A DNA stretch of 5,482 nt from an uncultured Oscillibacter sp. (lineage in GTDB: Bacteria > Bacillota_A > Clostridia > Oscillospirales > Oscillospiraceae), in the NCBI GenBank assembly GCA_951800675.1, contig CATOKC010000182.1:1-5482 (forward strand). Reading direction: 5' to 3'. Position numbers and translations under genes: made by a program. Below the pieces are notes generated by a model. The model saw only the letters and a list, made by a program, of their open reading frames with translations. It was not told the origin of the DNA and searched no databases. Of the stretch, positions 1-4,660 are shown one piece after another; position 1 is the stretch's first letter, and each line of letters starts with the position of its first letter.

Positions 1-55
1 CGATACAGGGACTTTTTGAGGGAGTTAGCGGGTTCGACTCCCGCCTCGCGCACCA
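1..55 (+). tRNA. tRNA 3' end (T arm, acceptor strand, CCA), probable attachment site
   Basis: Positions 28-32 (GCGGG) and 40-44 (CCCGC) form a perfect T stem around the TTCGACT loop. They are followed by a 7-nt acceptor strand (CTCGCGC), discriminator A and an encoded CCA at 53-55. The matching 5' acceptor would be GCGCGAG, which lies outside the window, so the amino acid cannot be read. The 27 bases before the T stem do not fold into a normal class I anticodon arm. It is therefore either a long-variable-arm tRNA (Leu or Tyr type), or only a 3' fragment left by integration. An integrase gene whose stop faces this site fits tRNA-targeted integration. Confidence 0.7.
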
Positions 56-60
56 GACAG

Positions 61-96
61 GCCCCAGCTTCCAAACGAAGCTGGGGCTTGCGTTTT
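61..96 (+). terminator. Intrinsic terminator after the tRNA
   Basis: An 11-bp perfect stem (61-71 with 77-87, GCCCCAGCTTC arm) closes a CAAAC loop and is followed by TTGCGTTTT. It begins 5 bases after the CCA, as expected for a tRNA transcript terminator. It may also help to insulate the element from host transcription. Confidence 0.8.
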
Positions 97-143
97 GCCC
101 GAAAGCCCTGGGGGGCAATGATTGAGGGGACAGCTTCCCTCCC

Positions 144-187
144 TTGCCTTTTTCTCATATTCTACACCAAACCGCAGAAAAAGGCAA
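144..187. repeat. 12-bp inverted repeat between tRNA and integrase
   Basis: TTGCCTTTTTCT (144-155) and AGAAAAAGGCAA (176-187) are perfect inverted copies separated by 20 bases. No T-run follows on the minus strand, so it is a poor match to a terminator for the integrase transcript. A 12-bp AT palindrome, AAAATATATTTT (189-200), lies next to it. The position between att and int suits recombinase or accessory-factor binding, but that role is inferred. Confidence 0.5.
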
Positions 188-213
188 GAAAATATATTTT
201 TCGACAGGGCGAT

Positions 214-232
214 ATCACACGGAAAATCACAC
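214..232. repeat. ATCACAC direct repeats, possible integrase arm sites
   Basis: ATCACAC occurs at 214-220 and 226-232, 12 bp apart start to start. The second copy covers the integrase stop codon. Short direct repeats beside the tRNA att site resemble the arm-type sites bound by the N-terminal domain of tyrosine integrases. Only two copies are visible, so this is a weak call. Confidence 0.3.
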
Positions 233-1339
233 AATATGCGGGGTCTCCCCCGCGCCCGCGCCGTCCGGCTCCATCAGATTGTAGAAGTAGGCGTCAATCG
301 CCTGATCTACCGCGTTTCGCTTTGACGCCATCGTGTGCTGATACACGAGCTTCATGGTGCGATCCGTCGCCCAGCCGCCCCGCTTCTGGGCGTAAAGATC
401 CGGCACGTTCAGCAGGGCCATGAGGCTGGCGTTCGTATGCCTCAAATCATGGAACCGGATGTCCGGCAGATGGTTCTTCCGCAAAATCACCTTCAGGCGG
501 CGGTACAGGCAGTTCCCGGCAATCTTCACCACAGGCTCCTCCAGGGCGGCCCCCGCCCTTGCCCTCCACAGCAGGTCCATGATGTACGGCGGGGCGTTGA
601 TGGTCCGGGTGGAGCTGGTGGTCTTTGTGGCCTTTGCCACCCATTCGTTATTTTTGTTCCGCACCCGGGCCTGCCGGACGGTGATGGACGACCGCTCAAA
701 ATCCACGCAGTCCCAGGTCAGCCCCGTGACCTCCGAGGAGCGCAGGCTGAGCCACAGGGCCAGCAGCACCGGAATCTCCATCTCATTCCCCCGGACCGCC
801 CGGAGCAGCACGCCAATCTGCTCCGGCTCCAGGAACGCCTGCTCCGCCAGCCGCTTTTGGGGCAGGGTGGTGTTGAGCCGCAGCTCCGGGCAATATTCCC
901 GCAGGACAGCGGACAGCAGCCCGTGGATGTTGCGCACCGACTTGGGCGTGGGGGTCTGGGTCCGGCCCCGTTTGTCGGTGTAGGGCTTGGCCTCCCGGTT
1001 GATGGCCTCCTGCACCATGGCGGGGGTGAGCCGGTTCAGCCGCAGCTCCATCAGGCCCTGGAGGTGGTTGCGGCGGATGATGTCATAGCCCCGGATGGTG
1101 GACGGGCTGAGTATCCCGTCCTTGGAGGCGATGTACCTGTCCATCGCCTCCGCCAGGGTCATGGCGGAGGTGTCCCGGGAGATCTCCCTGTAGTGAAGCT
1201 GCCATTGCAGGGCATTGTACTCCGCCTCCTTCCGGGTGAGGGCGGTAAAGGAGCGGTACTGCCGCTTTCCGGCGGCGTCCTTTCCGGCGTAGACCTGGAC
1301 GCGCCAGGAGCCGCTGGGGAGCTGTTTCGCTTTTGCCAT
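227..1339 (-). CDS. int: Tyrosine recombinase, phage-type integrase
   Basis: This 370-aa protein catalyses site-specific integration and excision of the element, probably at the adjacent tRNA. The N-terminus (about 1-50, including GSWRVQVYAGKDAAGKR) resembles an arm-binding AP2-like domain. A SAM-like core-binding domain covers about 60-155 and the catalytic domain about 170-345. The expected active-site set is visible: Arg200 in SLRSSE, Lys239 in the beta-hairpin, His297 and Arg300 in HDLRH, Trp323 in RGGWAT, and nucleophile Tyr333 in VYQHT. The length is normal for the family and nothing looks broken. The ATG start is set by an AGGAGG site (1350-1355) 10 bases upstream. The gene is GC-rich and reads toward the tRNA, as in the lambda att-int layout. 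Tandem hairpins separate it from the repressor operon, so it probably has its own promoter. Confidence 0.97.
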   Translation of the reverse strand: MAKAKQLPSGSWRVQVYAGKDAAGKRQYRSFTALTRKEAEYNALQWQLHYREISRDTSAMTLAEAMDRYIASKDGILSPSTIRGYDIIRRNHLQGLMELRLNRLTPAMVQEAINREAKPYTDKRGRTQTPTPKSVRNIHGLLSAVLREYCPELRLNTTLPQKRLAEQAFLEPEQIGVLLRAVRGNEMEIPVLLALWLSLRSSEVTGLTWDCVDFERSSITVRQARVRNKNNEWVAKATKTTSSTRTINAPPYIMDLLWRARAGAALEEPVVKIAGNCLYRRLKVILRKNHLPDIRFHDLRHTNASLMALLNVPDLYAQKRGGWATDRTMKLVYQHTMASKRNAVDQAIDAYFYNLMEPDGAGAGETPHIV

Positions 1340-1380
1340 AAAAAGAAAACCTCCTATTGCAATTTTGGGAAATGTGCATT

Positions 1381-1408
1381 ACAATAAAAGGGACTACAGT
1401 CTCGCCAA
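1381..1408 (-). promoter_or_regulatory. Possible integrase promoter
   Basis: On the minus strand TTGGCG (1403-1408) and TATTGT (1381-1386) are 16 bp apart, each matching 4 of 6 consensus bases. The start would fall near 1374, leaving a leader of about 35 nt that contains the AGGAGG site. The boxes overlap the hairpin at 1386-1425. The alternative TTGTAA-17-TGCAAT pair further downstream would put the start inside the ribosome site. This is a weak prediction. Confidence 0.25.
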
Positions 1409-1457
1409 AGTTTGTAGTCCCTTTTGCCGCTCCCGGTGTTGGTCGCACCGGGGGCGG
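1386..1457 (-). terminator. Tandem hairpin terminator between SAP gene and integrase
   Basis: Two strong hairpins are one base apart. One is a 13-bp perfect stem (AAAAGGGACTACA 1386-1398 with 1413-1425, 14-nt loop). The other is a 12-bp stem with one G-T pair (1427-1438 with 1446-1457, 7-nt loop). For leftward transcription from the SAP gene, whose stop ends at 1460, the last stem finishes in TTTTATTGT, a usable intrinsic terminator. Read rightward, the second hairpin is followed by TTTTAT, so the block could stop transcription in both directions. Confidence 0.7.
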
Positions 1458-1459
1458 TT

Positions 1460-2437
1460 TTATAGTGCCAGCGATTTTTTAAACATCGAAATTGCAAACT
1501 TGATATTTAACGGGGTTGCCAAGCCGAACGGCTGGTTTTCCTTTAAAACCTTCTTCATTTTCTCAATGACCTGCTCCAGTGAGTAGCCCCCGTTTCTTCC
1601 GCAACTCTCTATAAGTGAAGCCAAATAGTAGGATTCCACGCTTCTATTCAGATCCGGGCATTTTCTGATGTCCATGGCATAAATGAAAAAGCCAAGGACG
1701 TAACACTCAAAGGCGCGTTCAGCTTCGCCAATCTCGCTCATGAAGCGTCCGGTTTTTGTGATAGCGGTTTGAAATCTCGCCCGATTCCTGTTTTTATAAC
1801 AATCCTGGATTTCCTTTGAGAGAAGCCGGGTCAAAATCACTTCGTTAGAATCCTGCGGGGATGCCTTCTCCCGCTCCTGGAGCAGTCGGTAGTAAGAAAA
1901 GCCCAGTCTGTGGTTATCATTGCATTCAATAATGGAGTATGACTCAAGTGCCCTGTTCCCTTTTTCTGTGATGATATACACCCCAGTGGGAAACAGCTCC
2001 CTCAACCCCTGCTCTGGAAGGCTGTTCAGCAAACGGCAAACCAACTCACTCTTTTTCCCAGATACTTTGAGTTTGTGTGCTGACAAGATCTCTTTGAGCT
2101 CTGGAACAGTTTTCAGAGAGATGTTTCCCTCCAAACCAGACGTCTCAAGATAACCCCCTCGAAGTAGCCGATTCAACGCCGGGCCCACATTTCGCCCAAA
2201 TGCAGAATCCTCATAATAGGGCGGCACTTTGTAGTCCGTTCTTTTTCCGCCCCAAAATTTCAGCGCGCGGGCATCAAGATAGCTGAGTTCCGCACCCTTT
2301 GGAGTTTTGATTTGTTCATCTTCATCTATGCTATTGTGTGAAATCATGTTGGGAATCTCGGCAAGCATGGTTTCCTGTATAGCCGTCTTCTGTGGTCCTG
2401 CTTTTTTCTTGGGAAAAAAACGGTCAAGAAAAGACAA
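1460..2437 (-). CDS. SAP-domain protein of unknown function in the lysogeny operon
   Basis: A 325-aa protein of unknown role. Residues about 109-142 match a SAP domain, the helix-extended loop-helix DNA-binding motif: LKTVPELKEILSAHKL, then VSGKKSELVCRLL with the typical Gly-Lys-Lys turn. A basic N-terminus (MSFLDRFFPKKK) precedes about 70 polar residues. Residues 78-162 look like a winged-helix-type segment (LNRLLRGGYLE to ITEKG) into which the SAP motif is set. The C-terminal half is alpha-helical and has no recognised motif or catalytic signature. The start is TTG, directly after an in-frame stop, with AAGGGGG at 2447-2453 about 9 bases upstream; ATG at residue 24 is the alternative. It lies 15 bp after the repressor stop and is probably co-transcribed, so it should be expressed in the lysogen. 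It is AT-richer than the integrase, suggesting separate origin. That position is typical of superinfection exclusion or lysogenic conversion genes, but no such function is shown. Confidence 0.85.
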   Translation of the reverse strand: MSFLDRFFPKKKAGPQKTAIQETMLAEIPNMISHNSIDEDEQIKTPKGAELSYLDARALKFWGGKRTDYKVPPYYEDSAFGRNVGPALNRLLRGGYLETSGLEGNISLKTVPELKEILSAHKLKVSGKKSELVCRLLNSLPEQGLRELFPTGVYIITEKGNRALESYSIIECNDNHRLGFSYYRLLQEREKASPQDSNEVILTRLLSKEIQDCYKNRNRARFQTAITKTGRFMSEIGEAERAFECYVLGFFIYAMDIRKCPDLNRSVESYYLASLIESCGRNGGYSLEQVIEKMKKVLKENQPFGLATPLNIKFAISMFKKSLAL

Positions 2438-2452
2438 TTCCTACCGCCCCCT

Positions 2453-3097
2453 TCAAAGCAAAAACTTCACTTCTACCACCTTACCCAAAACCCGGACAGA
2501 GGTTCTGCTGAGATCGTACATTTGCGGCTTGTGCTCCGGGTTGGTGGACTGGGGCATGAGAGTGACGGTGGTATCTGATGAGTAAAACCGTTTTACGGTG
2601 GCATCCTCCTCGTCCACCAGCACCACGGCGACCTCCCCCTGCTCCACCTCCTCCTGGCGGCGGACTATGATGATATCTCCCTCATTGATGCGCAGGGCGT
2701 TCATGCTGTCCCCGCTCACCCGGAGCCCAAAGTATTCCGCGCCGCCGTTCAGGTCGGTGAGGGTGTAGCCCTCGATGTGCTCCTCGGCGTACAGCGGCAG
2801 GCCGGCGGAGATCCGGCCCAGGATGGGGATGCGGCGATAATTGGAGATGTCGATGGGATATGCATCTGGCAGAAGGTCGAGCGGGTTGTCAGCGATACCC
2901 ATTAAGTGAGCGGGGGAAACATTCAAAGCCTTGGCAAAGGCGGCAATTTTGGATTGCGTCAGATCAACTAATCCAGCTTCGATTTTTGCAATAGATGACC
3001 TGTCTTTATATCCGGTTCTTTCAGCAAGTGCCTCCTGCGACAAGCCTTGCTTTTCTCGTAACGCTTTAATATTTTCATGGGTTTCCACGGATCTCAT
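2453..3097 (-). CDS. Lysogeny repressor, XRE HTH plus S24 (LexA-like) peptidase
   Basis: A 214-aa CI-type repressor that should hold the lytic genes off by binding operators in the adjacent divergent region, and be inactivated by RecA-stimulated self-cleavage after DNA damage. The N-terminal HTH spans about residues 8-66 (LREKQGLSQEALAERTGY, SIAKIEAG, LNVSPAHLMG). The C-terminal S24 fold spans about 88-212. The Ala98-Gly99 cleavage bond lies in GRISAGLP, nucleophile Ser131 in VSGDSMN, and general-base Lys169 in DATVKRF. The spacing is close to LexA, so it appears fully competent. The ATG start has AAGGGAAGGGG just upstream, and the predicted transcript begins at about 3108, leaving an extremely short leader. 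The SAP gene follows 15 bp downstream in the same probable operon. Autoregulation is likely, because an operator-like site overlaps its own -35 box. Confidence 0.96.
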   Translation of the reverse strand: MRSVETHENIKALREKQGLSQEALAERTGYKDRSSIAKIEAGLVDLTQSKIAAFAKALNVSPAHLMGIADNPLDLLPDAYPIDISNYRRIPILGRISAGLPLYAEEHIEGYTLTDLNGGAEYFGLRVSGDSMNALRINEGDIIIVRRQEEVEQGEVAVVLVDEEDATVKRFYSSDTTVTLMPQSTNPEHKPQMYDLSRTSVRVLGKVVEVKFLL

Positions 3098-3114
3098 CCC
3101 CTTCCCTTGGGGCT

Positions 3115-3143
3115 ACCATACCACAGATGTGAATAGTTGTCAA
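3115..3143 (-). promoter_or_regulatory. Leftward promoter for repressor and SAP gene
   Basis: On the minus strand a perfect -35 TTGACA (3138-3143) is followed by a 17-bp spacer and -10 TATGGT (3115-3120). The start is predicted near 3108, only about 10 bases before the repressor ATG. The -35 box forms one half of the operator-like site at 3129-3143. Confidence 0.8.
3129..3143. promoter_or_regulatory. Operator-like site 1, over repressor -35
   Basis: GTGAATAGTTGTCAA is an imperfect dyad that differs from the inverted copy at 3172-3186 only in the central three bases. It covers the -35 box of the repressor promoter, so binding would block repressor transcription (autoregulation or Cro action). 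Confidence 0.6.
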
Positions 3144-3171
3144 CAAAAATTTAGAATTGTAAAAAAATATG

Positions 3172-3186
3172 TTGACAGGCATTCAC
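3172..3186. promoter_or_regulatory. Operator-like site 2, over rightward -35
   Basis: TTGACAGGCATTCAC contains the -35 of the rightward promoter as one half-site and a perfect ATTCAC as the other. Its centre is 43 bp from site 1, about four helical turns, which would suit cooperative binding across the switch. Confidence 0.6.
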
Positions 3187-3200
3187 ATCTGTGGTATTCT
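3172..3200 (+). promoter_or_regulatory. Rightward early promoter
   Basis: Consensus -35 TTGACA (3172-3177), 17-bp spacer, -10 TATTCT (3195-3200); the start is expected near 3207. It should drive the Cro-like gene and the early genes downstream. Operator-like sites cover both its -35 box and its predicted start. Confidence 0.85.
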
Positions 3201-3206
3201 CTTATC

Positions 3207-3221
3207 GTGAATTTTATTCAC
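3207..3221. promoter_or_regulatory. Operator-like site 3, at rightward transcription start
   Basis: GTGAAT-TTT-ATTCAC is a perfect 6-bp dyad around three T residues. It is the most symmetrical member of the set and lies right at the predicted +1 of the rightward promoter, where bound protein would stop initiation or escape. Confidence 0.65.
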
Positions 3222-3244
3222 TTCACAAAAAAGGGGGGGATTAT

Positions 3245-3451
3245 TTGAATTGTCCAGAGCTACGGGCATCTATTGCTCGTGCGGGAGTATCCAATCGCAA
3301 GCTATCCGAGTCTCTTGGAATCTCTGAGCAGGCGTTTTACAACAAGATTCAAGGTGCAACCGAGTTTAAAGGCAGCGAGATTAAAAAGCTGGCGAACATC
3401 CTGTGCCTTTCGATGATGGATGTAAACAACATTTTTTTGACGCTACAGTGA
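3245..3451 (+). CDS. Cro-like HTH regulator
   Basis: A 68-aa protein, essentially a single HTH domain (LRASIARAGVSNRKLSESLG, then ISEQAFYNKIQG), resembling the small Cro-like XRE/DUF739 regulators of Firmicute phages. It is expected to bind the same operators as the repressor and favour lytic growth. The start is TTG at 3245, placed by the ribosome site AAGGGGGGGA (3231-3240). The frame is open further upstream to an ATG at 3191, but that codon lies before the predicted transcript start, against the -10 box, so it is not used from this promoter. It is AT-rich like the switch region. Its stop codon lies inside operator-like site 4. Confidence 0.88.
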   Translation: MNCPELRASIARAGVSNRKLSESLGISEQAFYNKIQGATEFKGSEIKKLANILCLSMMDVNNIFLTLQ

Positions 3452-3462
3452 ACTAAATTCAC
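3448..3462. promoter_or_regulatory. Operator-like site 4, over the cro stop codon
   Basis: GTGAAC-TAA-ATTCAC matches site 3 at all but one base outside the central triplet. It covers the Cro gene TGA (3449-3451). A -35-like TTGACG (3437-3442) lies just upstream, but no good -10 box follows at a suitable distance. Binding here might roadblock elongation or control a weak local promoter. Confidence 0.5.
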
Positions 3463-3491
3463 ATATCAACCCGTGAAAGGGGGTGGAGGAG

Positions 3492-3614
3492 ATGCAAATT
3501 GAAATTGTTATCAAAACAACTGGGGTAAACGTAACAACAGCAATGGAGATCGTTGACAGCGTAAAAGCGAGACACCCCAACGCAATGATTCGCGTTGAGG
3601 TGTCAGTGAACTGA
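3492..3614 (+). CDS. 40-aa small protein, unknown function
   Basis: A short frame with ATG start preceded by AAAGGGGG (3476-3483) and GGAGG (3485-3489), a strong ribosome site that argues for translation. The product alternates a beta-type stretch (QIEIVIKTTG), a helix-like stretch (TTAMEIVDSVKARHP) and another beta-type stretch (AMIRVEVSVN), a compact beta-alpha-beta pattern. No family is recognised. It lies 40 bp after the Cro-like gene in the same probable transcript. Its TGA ends at the base directly before the stop of the opposing 73-aa gene. Coding potential of something this short is uncertain. Confidence 0.6.
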   Translation: MQIEIVIKTTGVNVTTAMEIVDSVKARHPNAMIRVEVSVN

Positions 3615-3836
3615 TTACGTCTTGCAAACCTGGATGGATCGCACTCCATCTCCGCGCACACACCACATACCAGAATCAGCGTGTAACCACAGGTCCTTTT
3701 TCAGCGGGTAACGATGACTGCCCACCTCGTCTCCTTGTACCACAACCTGATGGTCAAACCCACTATATGACACACTGGTAATGTTGTCGCACTCAATGAA
3801 TTTTCCGTCATCATAAGTTATGTAAAAGCAATACAT
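3615..3836 (-). CDS. 73-aa orphan protein on the opposite strand
   Basis: An unrecognised 73-aa protein. The ATG at 3834-3836 has a strong ribosome site, GGGAGGTG, 5 bases upstream. The frame is open further to an ATG at 3905, but that lies upstream of the predicted promoter, so the shorter form is preferred. The sequence looks beta-rich (CFYITYDDGKFIEC, SVSYSG, HQVVVQGDEVG, DLWLHADSGMWCVRGDG) and has no signal peptide, membrane segment or HTH. It has four cysteines. It is the only protein gene on the minus strand inside the early region and is AT-richer than the genes that follow. With its own extended -10 promoter it behaves like a moron, an independently expressed accessory gene. Such genes often act on the host or on competing phages; no specific activity can be claimed. 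Confidence 0.75.
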   Translation of the reverse strand: MYCFYITYDDGKFIECDNITSVSYSGFDHQVVVQGDEVGSHRYPLKKDLWLHADSGMWCVRGDGVRSIQVCKT

Positions 3837-3861
3837 AGTTTCACCTCCCTTCTGGTGATTG

Positions 3862-3890
3862 ATTTTATCATACACGGGCAGGAGGGACAA
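3862..3890 (-). promoter_or_regulatory. Extended -10 promoter for the 73-aa gene
   Basis: On the minus strand TTGTCC (3885-3890), a 17-bp spacer, and TGA-TAAAAT (3862-3870) form an extended -10 promoter. The start is predicted near 3855, giving a leader of about 19 nt that includes GGGAGGTG. No operator-like 15-mer overlaps it, so expression may continue in the lysogen. Confidence 0.65.
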
Positions 3891-3922
3891 GACCCAGAAC
3901 AGCACACGAAAGGAGCACTCCC

Positions 3923-4066
3923 ATGAAAACCATCGACGACTACAAGGAAGCCCTGGAGCACGCGGGCTCCGCCGTCCAGGAAAAGCTGCTGGCCCAGGCG
4001 GACGCGGACGGCTTCACCGCCTGGGAGCTGGCGGAGCTGGCCGCCTGGGCGGAGGCCTGGGCGTAA
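3923..4066 (+). CDS. 47-aa acidic small protein, unknown function
   Basis: The ATG has AAAGGAG (3909-3914 region) 8 bases upstream. The 47-aa product is acidic, alpha-helical and rich in Ala, Glu and Trp toward its end (FTAWELAELAAWAEAWA). No family is recognised. It starts the GC-rich block of early genes and is probably read from the rightward promoter, since no clear local plus-strand promoter is seen. Its TAA is followed by the A-run that serves as the terminator tract of the opposing small RNA, so the 3' end of the gene and that RNA meet. Confidence 0.7.
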   Translation: MKTIDDYKEALEHAGSAVQEKLLAQADADGFTAWELAELAAWAEAWA

Positions 4067-4103
4067 AAAACACCCCGTCAGGCACTTCCAACACCTGACG
4101 GGG
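4065..4103 (-). terminator. Intrinsic terminator facing left
   Basis: CCCCGTCAGG (4073-4082) pairs perfectly with CCTGACGGGG (4094-4103) around an 11-nt loop. On the minus strand the stem is followed by TGTTTTTT. On the plus strand it is followed by CAAGAGAA with no U-run, so it should terminate only leftward transcripts. Confidence 0.75.
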
Positions 4104-4136
4104 CAAGAGAACCGACCAACACGAAATCAGTTCCGC
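4065..4136 (-). ncRNA. Predicted small RNA of about 70 nt
   Basis: A complete leftward transcription unit with no gene of its own. A promoter at 4143-4171 predicts a start near 4136, and an intrinsic terminator ends at about 4065. The only ATG in the transcript opens a three-codon frame, so it is probably non-coding. The body would be about 33 unpaired or weakly structured bases followed by a 10-bp GC-rich terminator stem. It is fully complementary to the leader between the 47-aa and 61-aa genes and could act on that junction in cis, or in trans elsewhere. No RNA family is recognised. Confidence 0.5.
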
Positions 4137-4142
4137 ATTCTG

Positions 4143-4171
4143 ATTATACCAAACCTGCGGGACGGAATCAA
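4143..4171 (-). promoter_or_regulatory. Extended -10 promoter for the small RNA
   Basis: On the minus strand TTGATT (4166-4171), a 17-bp spacer and TGG-TATAAT (4143-4151) form a strong predicted promoter with a perfect -10 hexamer. Its -35 box overlaps the first bases of the ribosome site of the opposing 61-aa gene. Confidence 0.65.
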
Positions 4172-4182
4172 GGAGGCATTCT

Positions 4183-4368
4183 ATGAAAATCCAACTTTCC
4201 CAGGACCGCCTGGACGCCACCATCGCCGTATTGGAGGCGGCGCAGTTCCGCTTTGAACAGGAGGCCGCCGCGCTGCTTCAGGTGGCGGCGGGCCGCGAGC
4301 TGGCGGAGGAGCGACTGAAGCAGGCCAAAACCGCCGCCGAACTGGCGGATTTCTACCTGGCCCTGTAA
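4183..4368 (+). CDS. 61-aa helical small protein, unknown function
   Basis: The ATG is preceded by a perfect AAGGAGG (4170-4176) at 6 bases. The 61-aa product is almost entirely helical, rich in Ala, Glu, Leu and Gln (LDATIAVLEAAQFRFEQEAA, ELAEERLKQAKTAAEL), and may form a coiled coil. There is no HTH or membrane segment. It is very GC-rich. The stop codon overlaps the ribosome site of the next gene, so the two are likely translated in concert. The function is not recognised. Confidence 0.78.
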   Translation: MKIQLSQDRLDATIAVLEAAQFRFEQEAAALLQVAAGRELAEERLKQAKTAAELADFYLAL

Positions 4369-4381
4369 GGAGGGACGGAAT

Positions 4382-4645
4382 ATGCCGAAACTGCGGGAGT
4401 CCCCCAAGGCGCGGATGGACCGGGCGTTTATGGCCGGCCTGCGCTACGGGCAGGAGCTGCGGGGCGAAAAGGACACCGACACCATCAAGCTGATGCCCAA
4501 AAGCCCCGCCACCTACTATAAGCGTCTGCGGGATTTGGACAGCTTCACCCGGGAGGAGCTGCGCATCATCATCCCCCGCTACTTCAACGACCGCCAGCTC
4601 TGCGAAGCCTTCGGGGTGGAATACCACGGGGCAACCCCGCAGTAG
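4382..4645 (+). CDS. 87-aa basic early phage protein, possible DNA binding
   Basis: The ATG has AAGGAGGG (4367-4374) 7 bases upstream, overlapping the stop of the preceding gene. The 87-aa product is basic at its N-terminus (PKLRESPKARMDRAFMAGLRYG). It then carries MPKSPATYYKRLRDLDSFTREELRIIIPRYFNDRQL in several pieces, a pattern like the tail half of small phage HTH proteins (TLYNR..P..LTVGELR type). That points to nucleic-acid binding by inference only, because a full HTH is not evident. It is GC-rich and in the early operon. Confidence 0.83.
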   Translation: MPKLRESPKARMDRAFMAGLRYGQELRGEKDTDTIKLMPKSPATYYKRLRDLDSFTREELRIIIPRYFNDRQLCEAFGVEYHGATPQ

Positions 4646-4660
4646 GGCGTACATCATCAG

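Larger units (their letters stand above)
3118..3197. repeat. 28-bp inverted repeat carrying both divergent promoters
   Basis: The arms at 3118-3145 and 3170-3197 are inverted copies with mismatches at only three central positions (AGT versus GCC). The outer 17 bp (ATACCACAGATGTGAAT) are identical. Each arm holds a complete promoter core from TTGACA to the TAT of the -10 box. Within each spacer is a dyad CACA-N2-TGTG. The 24 bp between the arms are AT-rich. Confidence 0.9.

Noticed and set aside
1..55. 3' end of tmRNA (ssrA)
   Set aside because: The acceptor strand ends CGCGCACCA rather than the usual CUCC-type end of tmRNA, and the GGAC-like bases usually found before the T stem are missing.
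335..1387. A 350-codon open frame on the plus strand, plus shorter ones at 16-423 and 420-983
   Set aside because: They lie antisense to the integrase, which has a full catalytic set and ribosome site. Their products are rich in Pro, Gly, Arg and His without domains, typical of antisense frames in GC-rich DNA.
3191..3244. Longer Cro-like protein starting at ATG 3191
   Set aside because: That codon lies just before the -10 box and upstream of the predicted transcript start; the TTG at 3245 has the ribosome site.
3837..3905. Longer form of the 73-aa protein starting at 3905
   Set aside because: It would start upstream of the predicted promoter; the internal ATG has GGGAGGTG at the right distance.
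4131..4150. Plus-strand promoter using TATACC for the 61-aa gene
   Set aside because: No -35 box is found at a workable distance (CGAAAT at 17 bp); the same bases make a far better minus-strand promoter.
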